DNA of 64,000 nt from Amycolatopsis sp. CA-128772 (GTDB lineage Bacteria > Actinomycetota > Actinomycetes > Mycobacteriales > Pseudonocardiaceae). Each line of letters opens with the position of its first letter. The first letter of the stretch is position 1. Below the pieces are notes generated by a model that had not been told where the DNA came from, ran no database searches, and was given only the letters and a program-made list of their open reading frames with translations. Below are positions 41,882-50,424 of this stretch, piece by piece. Location: contig NZ_PPHG01000086.1 of NCBI RefSeq assembly GCF_002904295.1, forward strand, positions 1-64,000, given 5' to 3'. Both the position numbers and the translations under genes were made by a program.

Positions 41882-43346
41882 CCGTATAACGATCTATACG
41901 GCGGCCACTGAGTGACCCTGCTGTGGCCAGCACGAACAACCCGCAGGCGACGGCCGCGGCCACCTGGACGCTCACCGTGCAGGCCGCCCGGGCCGCGGCC
42001 AGGAGCTCGGGGGCCGACGCCAGGCCGTGCGACGCCGCTTCCGCCTGCGCCGGACCGGCCGTCGCCAGCCGTTTCGCCGCGTCCGGCACGCCCGGCGGCA
42101 CCACCAGATGCGCCGCGTAGACGGCGGCGGCCAGCGCGCCGAACGCCGTCGTGCCCAGGCCCGCGCCCAGCTCGTAGCCGGTCTTCTCGACCGCGGCCGC
42201 GCCGCCCGCCCGGCCGGCGGGCGCGGCGGACAGCAGCGTGTCCGTGCTCGACGTGAGCGCGAGCGCCATGCCGAAGCCCGAACCCACCAGCGCGACCCCG
42301 AGCCACCACGGCGACGTCAACGCGCCCGCCGCGGGCAGGCCGAGGGCGGCCGCGGCCAGGGCGAACCCCGCCGTGCGGACCTCCACGTTGCCGAACCGCG
42401 CCAGCAGCGCCGGGGCGACGACGCTGCCCACCGCCGACGCCCCGAGCACGAGCAGCAGCCGCGCCGCCGCGGCCGTCGGGGAGAGGCCGAGCACCACCTG
42501 CAGGTACTGGGCGAGCAGCAGGCCGAGCCCGACCAGCGTGCTCATCACCAGCAGCACCCCACCGGCCGCGCCCGGCACGCCCGGCCGGCGGAACAGGGCC
42601 AGGTCCAGCAGGGGCACGGCCGCCCGCCGCTGGCGGCGCACGAACAGCGCGAGCAGGACGCCGCCCGCCGCACCCGCCGCCAGGCCGCCCCCCGACGGCC
42701 CGGCGGCGAAGGCGATCCCGAGCACGCCGCCGGCCGCGAGCCCGGCGCTGAGCGCGTCCCACGGCCCGCGGCCGGGCGGGGTCCGCGGGAGCCACCGCAG
42801 CGCCGCCACCACGGCGGCGAGGATCACCGGCGGGTTGACCAGGAAGGTCGCCCGCCAGCCCCACGTTTCGACGAGCACCCCGCCGAGCACCGGGCCGAAC
42901 ACCGAGCCCGTGCCGGCGATGCCGCTGCACACCGCGATGGCCGTGCGCCGGCGTTGCCGGTCGGGGAACAGCTCGCGCAGCAGCGACATCGTCACCGGCA
43001 TGATCAGCGCGCCGCCGACGCCGAGGGCGGCCCGGGCGGCGAGCAGGGCCGGGACGTTCGGGGCGAGCGCGCAGGCCAGCGACGCCACCCCGAAGACCGC
43101 GTAGCCGGTGACGAGGACCCGGCGCCGCCCGAAGCGGTCGCCGAGCGTGCCCGAGGGCAGGAGCAGCGGCGCCGCGGTCAGCGGGTAGATCGCCACGATC
43201 CAGACCTGGGCGGCGGCACCGGGCCGCAGCTGCCGGACGAGGTCGGGCAGCGCGACGTGCAGCACCGTCGCGTCGACCGCGACCAGGAACAGGCCGGCGC
43301 CGAGCACGGCCAGCAATGGCCACGCCCGGACGCCGGCGTGCGTCAC
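41736..43346 (-). CDS. MFS exporter, DHA2/EmrB type, coupled to the Pks13-like gene
   Basis: This 536-residue protein has about 14 hydrophobic helices. The DHA2 motifs are present: LFLVAVDATVLHVALPDL at the start, GTLGDRFGRRRVLVTG (motif A), and PVLGGVLVETWGWRATFLVN (motif C type). GTG 43346 overlaps the synthase stop as GTGA, so transporter and synthase are produced together; it probably exports the lipid product or a precursor. After the last helix (FVLATAG) the frame runs on for about 55 Arg/Pro-rich residues across the photolyase gene, which looks like loss of the original stop. Confidence 0.88.
   Translation of the reverse strand: MTHAGVRAWPLLAVLGAGLFLVAVDATVLHVALPDLVRQLRPGAAAQVWIVAIYPLTAAPLLLPSGTLGDRFGRRRVLVTGYAVFGVASLACALAPNVPALLAARAALGVGGALIMPVTMSLLRELFPDRQRRRTAIAVCSGIAGTGSVFGPVLGGVLVETWGWRATFLVNPPVILAAVVAALRWLPRTPPGRGPWDALSAGLAAGGVLGIAFAAGPSGGGLAAGAAGGVLLALFVRRQRRAAVPLLDLALFRRPGVPGAAGGVLLVMSTLVGLGLLLAQYLQVVLGLSPTAAAARLLLVLGASAVGSVVAPALLARFGNVEVRTAGFALAAAALGLPAAGALTSPWWLGVALVGSGFGMALALTSSTDTLLSAAPAGRAGGAAAVEKTGYELGAGLGTTAFGALAAAVYAAHLVVPPGVPDAAKRLATAGPAQAEAASHGLASAPELLAAARAACTVSVQVAAAVACGLFVLATAGSLSGRRIDRYTVRSARGPLPGPRLRRGPRAVRDRAAAAASGGCPAAGRRCDPGKPSSPP
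41884..41899. promoter_or_regulatory. Second copy of the GTATAACGA-Y-CTATAC palindrome
   Basis: GTATAACGATCTATAC lies three bases after the photolyase stop and differs in one base from the site at 7987-8002. Here it is inside the long 3' end of the MFS gene, so a promoter role is not obvious. Confidence 0.35.
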
Positions 43347-46300
43347 GGCCACAGCAGGCCCGCCAGGTGCCGCGCGACGACGTCGACGTGCGGCGGGTCG
43401 ACCACCGAGAGGTGGTGCGCGGCCACCGGCACGATCTCCAGCCACGGGCACAGGTCAGCCCACCCGGCCGCGGGGTCGGTGCGGGAGTAGCGCGGTTCCA
43501 TCGCGAGCCCGGCCGCGTACGGCTCGGTCGCCCGGTACAGCACCACCCGGCCGTCGTAGGGCCGCGGTGTCCCGCGTTCCGCCGCCAAGGTGTCCTCGAA
43601 GGACTGCTGCTGGTGGCGCAGCACGCCCGGGCTCAGCAGCCCGGCCTCGGCGACCCGCCGCATGGTGAGGTCGATCTGCTCCTCTTCGGGCAGCGGCGCG
43701 AGTTCGTCGTGGGCGAGCCGGACGGTCCGGCCGTAGGTGCCTTCGACGTAGCCGGTGAACCGCAGGAACCGGCGGGCCGACGACGCCCGCGGGTCGAGGT
43801 CCGGTTCCGGCAGCGGCAGCATCGTGTCGATCAGGGCGACGAGTTCGACCGGTTCGCCTTCGTCCGCGAGCCGCGTGGCGACGCCGTAGGCGAGGGCGCC
43901 CCCGAACGACCAGCCGGCGAGCCGGTACGGCCCGTGCGGCCGGCGGGCCCGGACCAGCGGCAGCAGCCGGTCGACGCGCTCCTCGATGGTGCCCCCCGGC
44001 ACGCGTTCGAAGCCGACGCAGGGGACACCGGCGGGCAGCCGGTCCAGCAGCGGCCGGTAGACGGTGCAGGTGCTGCCGCCGGGGTGGAACAGCAGCAGCG
44101 GCACGGTCCCGGCGTCGCCCGCCTTCAGGACGTGCACGGGTCCGCGTTCTTCCCGGGTGTCGAGCACGGCCCGGGCGGCGTCGGCGATGGCGGCGAGGGA
44201 GTCGTGCGCCAGCAGCTCGGCCGGCCCGATCGGGGTGTCGAGCTCGGTGGTGAGGCCGTCGGCGAGCAGCCGGGCCAGGTGCTCCGGGTCTGCGCAGGCG
44301 GTCAGCCGGGCGTGCGTCCCGCCCGCGTCGGTACCGGTGTGCTCGCGCCAGAGCCGCAGGACGAGGCGGTCGGCCGCGTCCCAGGCCCGGCCGCGGGGCG
44401 CGAGGTCGCGGTTGAGGTCGGCGAGGGTGGCGCCGCGCAGGACGGCGGCGGTGTCGGGTTCGGTGCCCAGCTCCCGGCGGACGGCTTCGCGGATCCGGTT
44501 CGCCATCAGGGAGTCCAGCCCCAGGTCGACCAGCGGGGTGCCGGGGTCGAGGCGGTCGGGGGACAGGCCCATGATCGCCGCGACGATCTCGGTGAGCCGG
44601 TCGGCCCCGGTGGCGCGGGCCGGTGGCGTGACGGGCCGCGGCTCCTCGGTGTGCGGCCCGGTTCCGGTGTACCAGTGCCGCTCGTGGCGCCAGGGCATCG
44701 GGGGGACGTCGGCGAGCCGCGCGCCGTCGTCCGGGGTGGTGAGGGTGATCCGGGTGCCGGCGCAGTACAGCGTCCCCGCCGCCGCGCCGAACGCGCGGAC
44801 CTCGTCCTGGCCGCGGCGCACGGTGCCGGTCACGACGGCGTCGGCGAGCCCCGCGGCTTCGAGCGTCCGGGCGAGCGAACCCCGCAGGATCGGGTGCGGC
44901 GAGACCTCGACGAACACGCGGTGGCCGTCCGCGGCCGCGGCGGTGACGGCCTGCCGGAACCGCACCGGGCGGCGCAGGTGGGCGGCCCAGTAGCCGCCGT
45001 CGAAGTCCGGCAGCTCGCGCGGATCGGTCAGGACCGTGTCGTACCAGGGCACCAGCGGCCGGCGCCCGCCGAGCTCGGCGAGGGCGTCGCGCAGGGCGCC
45101 GAGGACGGGCTCGACCCCGGCCGAGTGCCCGGCGACGCCGACCGGCAGCCGCCGCGCGCTCCGCCCGGCGGCGGTGAGCTCCGCGACGAGGGCGTCGAGC
45201 ACGGCCGCGTCCCCGGCGACGGTCAGCTGCCCGGGTGCGGAGTCGACGGCGAGTTCGACGCCCGGGTGGGCGGCGAGTTCGCCGGGCGTCAGCTCGACGG
45301 CGGCCATCGCGCCGCCTTCGCCGATGGTGCCGAGCAGCCGCGCCCGGGTGGCGACCAGGTGGACGGCCTCGTCGGCGGTCAGCACCCCGCCCACGACGGC
45401 GGCGGCCGCGGACCCGAGCGAGTGCCCGAGCATGGCGGCGGGCCGCACCCCGAGCGCCTCCCACCGCGCGGCGAGCGCGACCTGCATCCCGAAGATCGCG
45501 AGCTGCGTCTCGGCGAGCGAGCGGGGCGTGCCGCCGGTGAGCAGCGCGCGCAGGGAGCGTCCGGTGTGCTCGGTGAAGGGATCCCCGAGCTTGTCGACCT
45601 GCGCGGCGAACGCGGGTTCGGCGGCCAGGAGCCGCCGGCCCATCCCGGGCCACTGGGAGCCGTGCCCGGAGAAGACGAAGACGGGCCCGTCCCCGCCCGC
45701 GGCGGCACCGGTGACGGCCCCGGCGGGCAGCGGCTCGGCCCCGGCGGCGACGGCCCGGAGCAGGCCGGCGAGCTCCTCGTGCCGCTCGGCGACGAGGGCG
45801 GCGCGGTGCGGATCGCCGTTGCCGCGCCGGAAGAGGGTGTGGGTGATGTCGGCCAGGGGGCTCTCTTGTCCGGCGGGGGAGTCGAGCCAGGCGGCCAGCT
45901 GGGCGGCTCGCTCGGCGAGCCGGTCGCGGGTACGGGCGGAGAGAACGGTGATGCGGACGCCGCTCTGCGGCGAGGGGGTGAGGTCGGCCGGTGGTGCGGT
46001 CCGGTCGCGAGGGCCGCGCGCCGAGGCGCTGCCGGGTGGCTGCGGGTCGGGGCCGGTTGCGGCCGCGCGGCGAATGCCGTTCGTTCGCGGGCCGCCGCTG
46101 TCGTGCGCCGAGGCGCCCGTTCGTCGCCCGCCCGCCGGTTCCTCGACGACCACGTGCGCGTTCGTCCCGCCGAACCCGAACGCCGATACCCCGGCCACCG
46201 CACGGCCGTTGTGCCGGGGCCACGGCGTCGCCTCCGTCACCACCCTCAACCTCAGCTCGTCGAAGGAAATGTGCGGGTTCGGTGCCGTGAAGTGCAGCTG

Positions 46301-47638
46301 CGGGGGCAGCGAACCGTGCTTCATCGCCAGGACCACCTTGATCAGCCCGGCGATCCCCGCCGCAGCCTCCGCGTGCGCGATGTTCGTCTTCACCGAGCCG
46401 ATCAGCAGCGGTGCGTCCGCCACCCGGCCCGCGCCCAGCACCGCGCCGAGCGCGCGGGCCTCGATCGGGTCGCCGAGCAGCGTGCCCGTCCCGTGCGCCT
46501 CCACGTAGTCTACTGTGGACGGATCGAGGCCCCGGTACGCCTCGCGCAGCATCGCCTGCTGGGCTCCGGGGTTCGGCGCCGCCAGGCCGTTCGACCGGCC
46601 GTCGGAGTTGACCGCCGAGGCGCGGATCACCGCGAGCACCCGGTCGCCGTCGTATTCGGCGTCCGTCAGGCGTTTCAGGACCACGACGCCGCAGCCCTCG
46701 GCACGCGCGATGCCGTCGGCGCCCGCCGAGAACGTCTTGCAGCGGCCGTCGCCGGCGAGCAGCCCGGCCGCCGCGAACGCCGCCGTCGGGCCCGGCAGCA
46801 GCATCAGGTTGACCCCGGCCGCCAGCGCCAGGTCCGCGTCGCCGTCGCGCAGCGCGCGGACCGCGTGGTGCACCGCCACCAGCGAAGACGAGCACGCCGT
46901 GTCCACCGCCATGCTCGGCCCGCGCAGGTCGTAGACGTAGGACAGCCGGTTGGCCGCGATGCTGCCCGCCGCGCCGGTCGCCGTCCACAGGTCCGGCTCG
47001 CCGCCGGTCATCGTCAGGTGGCCGTAGTCGTGGGTGGCGATCCCGGTGAACACCCCGGTCCGGCTGCCGCGCAGCGACGCCGGCGCGATCCCGGCGTCTT
47101 CCAGCGCCGCCCAGGTGACCTCCAGGAGCATCCGCTGCTGCGGGTCCATCGTCGCCGCCTCGCGCGGGGTGATGCCGAAGTGCCCGGCGTCGAACCCGGC
47201 CACGTCGTCGAGGAATCCGCCGAGCACCGGCGCCGCGGCGGCGTCCCAGCGGCCCGGCGGGGCGGTCCGGACGGCGTCCCGCCCGTCGCGAAGCAGCGCC
47301 CAGAACTCGTCGGGCCCGTCCGCGCCGGGGAAGCGGCAGCCGACGCCGACGACGGCGACCGGGTCGGTCCGGCGGCGGTCCGTGCTCCGCGGGACGTCGG
47401 GCTCCTCGGTGCCGGTCAGGCTGCGGACGAGGTGGTCGATCGTCGGGCTCTCCCACAGCAGCGTTGCGGGCAGCCGACGGCCGAGCCGTTCCTCGAGGTC
47501 GGCGGCGATGCCGACGGCCTGGCGGGAGGACAGGCCGTAGTCGCCGAGCGGGTGGCCGGGTTCGGCCCGGACGCCGGTGTGCTCGGCGACGGTGTCCAGG
47601 AGCCAGCGGCGCAGGATGTCGGTCGTCGGGTCGCTCAT
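43343..47638 (-). CDS. Pks13-like condensing polyketide synthase (ACP-KS-AT-ACP-TE)
   Basis: This 1431-residue protein has an N-terminal ACP (S38 in YGLSSR), ketosynthase (about 90-510, C249 in DTACSSS), acyltransferase (about 655-950, S740 in GHSLGS), second ACP (S1043 in LGLDSLMA) and thioesterase (about 1180-1431, S1244 in GWSFGG). It has no KR, DH or ER. Order and text follow M. tuberculosis Pks13, including GLSSR, LLDRLPAGVPCVGFERV with IEERV, and EPRYSRTDPAAGW. Pks13 joins two fatty chains and transfers the alpha-alkyl beta-keto product to trehalose. This protein is about 300 residues shorter, mainly around the AT-ACP2 linker. ATGA overlap with the ligase gene. Confidence 0.93.
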   Translation of the reverse strand: MSDPTTDILRRWLLDTVAEHTGVRAEPGHPLGDYGLSSRQAVGIAADLEERLGRRLPATLLWESPTIDHLVRSLTGTEEPDVPRSTDRRRTDPVAVVGVGCRFPGADGPDEFWALLRDGRDAVRTAPPGRWDAAAAPVLGGFLDDVAGFDAGHFGITPREAATMDPQQRMLLEVTWAALEDAGIAPASLRGSRTGVFTGIATHDYGHLTMTGGEPDLWTATGAAGSIAANRLSYVYDLRGPSMAVDTACSSSLVAVHHAVRALRDGDADLALAAGVNLMLLPGPTAAFAAAGLLAGDGRCKTFSAGADGIARAEGCGVVVLKRLTDAEYDGDRVLAVIRASAVNSDGRSNGLAAPNPGAQQAMLREAYRGLDPSTVDYVEAHGTGTLLGDPIEARALGAVLGAGRVADAPLLIGSVKTNIAHAEAAAGIAGLIKVVLAMKHGSLPPQLHFTAPNPHISFDELRLRVVTEATPWPRHNGRAVAGVSAFGFGGTNAHVVVEEPAGGRRTGASAHDSGGPRTNGIRRAAATGPDPQPPGSASARGPRDRTAPPADLTPSPQSGVRITVLSARTRDRLAERAAQLAAWLDSPAGQESPLADITHTLFRRGNGDPHRAALVAERHEELAGLLRAVAAGAEPLPAGAVTGAAAGGDGPVFVFSGHGSQWPGMGRRLLAAEPAFAAQVDKLGDPFTEHTGRSLRALLTGGTPRSLAETQLAIFGMQVALAARWEALGVRPAAMLGHSLGSAAAAVVGGVLTADEAVHLVATRARLLGTIGEGGAMAAVELTPGELAAHPGVELAVDSAPGQLTVAGDAAVLDALVAELTAAGRSARRLPVGVAGHSAGVEPVLGALRDALAELGGRRPLVPWYDTVLTDPRELPDFDGGYWAAHLRRPVRFRQAVTAAAADGHRVFVEVSPHPILRGSLARTLEAAGLADAVVTGTVRRGQDEVRAFGAAAGTLYCAGTRITLTTPDDGARLADVPPMPWRHERHWYTGTGPHTEEPRPVTPPARATGADRLTEIVAAIMGLSPDRLDPGTPLVDLGLDSLMANRIREAVRRELGTEPDTAAVLRGATLADLNRDLAPRGRAWDAADRLVLRLWREHTGTDAGGTHARLTACADPEHLARLLADGLTTELDTPIGPAELLAHDSLAAIADAARAVLDTREERGPVHVLKAGDAGTVPLLLFHPGGSTCTVYRPLLDRLPAGVPCVGFERVPGGTIEERVDRLLPLVRARRPHGPYRLAGWSFGGALAYGVATRLADEGEPVELVALIDTMLPLPEPDLDPRASSARRFLRFTGYVEGTYGRTVRLAHDELAPLPEEEQIDLTMRRVAEAGLLSPGVLRHQQQSFEDTLAAERGTPRPYDGRVVLYRATEPYAAGLAMEPRYSRTDPAAGWADLCPWLEIVPVAAHHLSVVDPPHVDVVARHLAGLLWP

Positions 47639-49335
47639 CGCGCCAAGGCCTTTCCGTAGTCGCCGGCGAGGTAGCGGTCGCGGCAGGCGGCGCGCGCGAT
47701 CTTGCCGCTGGAGGTGCGCGGGACCCGCCCGGGCGGGACGAGCAGGACGTCCCGCAGCGCGAGCCCGTGCGCGTCGGAGACCAGCCGCCGGATCGCGGCG
47801 GCGAGGGCGCGCTCGGCGGGTTCGGTCAGGTCCGCGTGGGTCCGATGTTCGGCGATCACCACCACGGACTCGGTGTCGGTGCCCTCGACGGCGAACGCGG
47901 CGACGCTGCCGGGGCGGATGGCGGCGTCGGCCGACGCGGCGGTCGCCTCGACGTCCTGCGGGTAGTGGTTGCGCCCGTCGACGATGATCAGGTCCTTGAT
48001 CCGGCCCGCGATGTAGAGCTCGCCGTCGTGCCGGACACCCAGGTCGCCGGTCCGCAGCCACGGCCCCGCGGGCCGGCCGCCGGCCGCCCGCGCGCCGAAG
48101 GTTTCCGTGCTCTCCAGGGGTTTCCGCCAGTACCCGGCGCCGACGTTGGGGCCCTGCACCCAGATTTCGCCGACCGAGCCGTCCGGGAGCGCGACGGCGG
48201 TTTCCGGGTCGACCAGCGCGACGAGCTGCCCGGCGGGGGTGCCGCAGGCGACCAGCCGGACGCCGTCGGCGGCCGGGCGTGCGGTGCCCGTGCCGAGGGC
48301 GTCGCGGTCGAACGTCGTGACGCGCGGGACCGCGGCCGGGCCGGTGGTGACGAAGACGGTCGCCTCGGCCAGTCCGTACGCCGGGCGGGTCATCTCCGGC
48401 CGGTACCCGGCGGCGGCGAAGGCGGTGTGGAAGCGGTCGAGGACGTCCGGGTTGATCGGCTCGGCGCCGTTGACGATCGCGGCGACGCGGCCGAGCCGCA
48501 GCCGGGCGCGGTCGGCGTCGCGGATCCGGCTCGCGCAGTAGTGGAAGGCGAAGTTCGGCGCCGCGCTCCAGCTGCCGGCGTGGTCGCCGAGCAGTTCCAG
48601 CCAGCGGACCGGGCGCTCGATGAAGGCCAGCGGGTCCATCAGCACCGAGCGCAGGCCCAGCGCCAGGGGCGTGATCAGGCCGAGGACGAGGCCCATGTCG
48701 TGGAACAGCGGCAGCCACGAGACCGTGGTGGCGGCCGCCGGGTCGAGGCCGAGGCCCCGGACGGCCTGGGTGACGTTGGCCAGCACGTTCGCGTGGGTCA
48801 GCACCACCCCGGCCGGGCTGCGGGTCGAACCGGAGGTGTACTGCAGGTACGCGACGTCGTCCGGCGCCGCCTGCGGCGCGGGCCACGACCGGGCCGGGCC
48901 CGGGCGGTCCACCGCGACGACCGGGACGTCGTCGCCGAGGAACGCTTCGACGGCCGCCTGCGCGGCGGTGTCGGTGACGACGGCGGTGGGAGCGCAGTCG
49001 GCGAGGACGGCGGCGAGCCGGCCCGCGTGGCCGGGCAGGCCGGGGTCGAACAGCGGCACCGCGATCGCGCCCGCGGCGATCGCGGCCAGGAAGCCGACGA
49101 CGTAGCCGGGGCCCTGCGGGGCGAGCACGGCGACGCGGTCGCCCGGTGACACCGGCAGCGCGGCCGCGGCGGCGTCGACGCGGCCGGCCAGCTGCCGCCA
49201 GGTCAGGGTGCGCCGCCGCCCGGCGCGGTCAGTGGCGAAGTCGGCGAAGGTGAGAGCGGGGGCGTCGGGGGTGGCCGCCGCCCAGTGGCGCAGGCACGCG
49301 GTCAGGGTGTCGCCGCCCAAAGCGTTCGGGGACAT
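47635..49335 (-). CDS. FadD32-like fatty acyl-AMP ligase
   Basis: This 566-residue adenylating enzyme has the P-loop YTSGSTRSPAGV, the FDPGLPGHAGRL segment shared with FadD32, SWLPLFHDMG, SAAPNFAFHYC, YGLAEATVFV, and IAGRIKDLIIVDGRNHYPQD with the C-terminal lysine region PRTSSGKIAR. These are FAAL rather than FACL features, so it would load an acyl-AMP onto the N-terminal ACP of the Pks13-like protein encoded next. AAGGAG precedes ATG 49335. It overlaps the synthase gene as ATGA, the same gene order as fadD32-pks13 in mycolate producers. Confidence 0.93.
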   Translation of the reverse strand: MSPNALGGDTLTACLRHWAAATPDAPALTFADFATDRAGRRRTLTWRQLAGRVDAAAAALPVSPGDRVAVLAPQGPGYVVGFLAAIAAGAIAVPLFDPGLPGHAGRLAAVLADCAPTAVVTDTAAQAAVEAFLGDDVPVVAVDRPGPARSWPAPQAAPDDVAYLQYTSGSTRSPAGVVLTHANVLANVTQAVRGLGLDPAAATTVSWLPLFHDMGLVLGLITPLALGLRSVLMDPLAFIERPVRWLELLGDHAGSWSAAPNFAFHYCASRIRDADRARLRLGRVAAIVNGAEPINPDVLDRFHTAFAAAGYRPEMTRPAYGLAEATVFVTTGPAAVPRVTTFDRDALGTGTARPAADGVRLVACGTPAGQLVALVDPETAVALPDGSVGEIWVQGPNVGAGYWRKPLESTETFGARAAGGRPAGPWLRTGDLGVRHDGELYIAGRIKDLIIVDGRNHYPQDVEATAASADAAIRPGSVAAFAVEGTDTESVVVIAEHRTHADLTEPAERALAAAIRRLVSDAHGLALRDVLLVPPGRVPRTSSGKIARAACRDRYLAGDYGKALAR

Positions 49336-49354
49336 GGGTTTTCTCCTTGCGAGG

Positions 49355-50038
49355 TCAGCGGCCGAGCCGCGGGGCCGCGTGCTGCCACGCGGCGACGGCC
49401 AGGGTGTCGAGGTCGAGGCCGGTCGGGCCGGCGTCGCGGAGCAGAACGAGCACGTCGCCGGCGGCGATGGCGACGGTGCGCAGGCGCAGGCCCGGCACCG
49501 CGGCCGGCTGGCCGGGCAGGGTCAGGACCTGCTGGTAGGACAGGGTTTGCGCGCCGGGAACGGCCGGCGGGGCCGTGACGGTCGTGGTCGAAACCGCCGG
49601 CAGGTCCTGGTCGTCGACGGTGACCTGGCCGCAGCGGCGGGCCTGGGCGGTCCAGGCGGCGAGGTCGGGCGGGTGCGGGGTGCGGGCGACCAGCTCGGAC
49701 ACCTGGCCGCCCGCGACCGTCGTCTGGAAGCCCTGCCCGGTGCCGGCGCGCAGCAGCCGCCCGTGGACGACGTCGGCGCACGCCGTGCCGTCCATTCTGT
49801 CCGAAGTGGACAGTGCGGTGGCGATGTCGAACACGGCGCGGGTCGCGGGGCGCCCGGGTATCGCTTCGGGGGGGAGCAGGGCGGCGGGAGGTACCGCGGG
49901 CGGTCCGGGAACCGGGGTCGTGGCCGCGGCGCGGATGGCCGGTGCGGCCCGTCCGGCCGGGGAAATGGTCGTCACCGCGGCCGCGGCGATCAGGAGGACG
50001 GCGGCGCGAGCTGGGGAGAAACGAATTCGGGCAGGCAT
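49355..50038 (-). CDS. Secreted protein of unknown function, first gene of the FAAL-PKS operon
   Basis: This 227-residue precursor has a signal peptide over about the first 35 residues and a Pro/Ala linker to residue 60. The rest (about 65-225) is a small domain with two cysteines (GTACADVV and ARRCGQVT) and strands such as LRTVAIAAGDVLVLLRD. The pattern faintly recalls the extracellular sensor domain of PknH-type proteins in mycobacteria, but I cannot confirm that. ATG 50038 has a GGAAGGG ribosome binding site. It ends 19 bases before the ligase start, so it is in the operon and may bind the exported lipid. Confidence 0.7.
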   Translation of the reverse strand: MPARIRFSPARAAVLLIAAAAVTTISPAGRAAPAIRAAATTPVPGPPAVPPAALLPPEAIPGRPATRAVFDIATALSTSDRMDGTACADVVHGRLLRAGTGQGFQTTVAGGQVSELVARTPHPPDLAAWTAQARRCGQVTVDDQDLPAVSTTTVTAPPAVPGAQTLSYQQVLTLPGQPAAVPGLRLRTVAIAAGDVLVLLRDAGPTGLDLDTLAVAAWQHAAPRLGR

Positions 50039-50132
50039 GGGGGACCCTTCCGGGAGCATTCTCGGGGGAGGTGCGGTCCCGGCGCTGGAACCCTTCGCCG
50101 GGAGGATGCGGACCCGGCGGCACGGGGAAGGC

Positions 50133-50155
50133 TACCGGTCGGTAATCGGTTACCG
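50133..50155. promoter_or_regulatory. TetR-type operator upstream of the FAAL-PKS operon
   Basis: Three half-sites follow one another: TACCG (50133), CGGTA (50140) and TACCG (50151). The first two form TACCGGTCGGTA, a classic TetR-family operator shape; the last two form CGGTAA-N4-TTACCG. It lies about 95 bases upstream of the secreted protein gene in the 386-base divergent region (50039-50424). No TetR gene is adjacent. Confidence 0.5.
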
Positions 50156-50351
50156 GAAGCACCTCAAGCCGGCGTAAACATCTTCGTGTACGGGCGGTGA
50201 CCTGCGGACTCCCTGGTTACTGGCGAGTTCGGGACGGCGGAGTGGCACGGGCGTCCGAGATTGGCCACGCTCCGCGACCGGCGACTCACCCGGGCGGGGG
50301 AGTTTGTTTTCCTGTCATTCACATTGTCCGCCCGCATCGTGGACAGGACAA

Positions 50352-50381
50352 TTGCGGTTCCGGACGGGTTTCCGCTAACTT
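50352..50381 (+). promoter_or_regulatory. Likely promoter of the antigen-85-like operon
   Basis: TTGCGG (50352-50357) and TAACTT (50376-50381) are 18 bases apart in a locally AT-rich stretch. ATTGTCC and GGACAAT arms flank the segment just upstream (about 50326-50354). The ATG at 50425 follows AAAGGA. Confidence 0.45.
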
Positions 50382-50424
50382 GGCCGCACTTCTTCGGAAT
50401 TTTCGTGAACGGGAAAGGAAACGC

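Noticed and set aside
42027..43490. Long plus-strand frames over the MFS and PKS genes
   Set aside because: They are Arg/Pro/Gly/Gln-rich mirror frames of well-supported minus-strand genes with clear domains.
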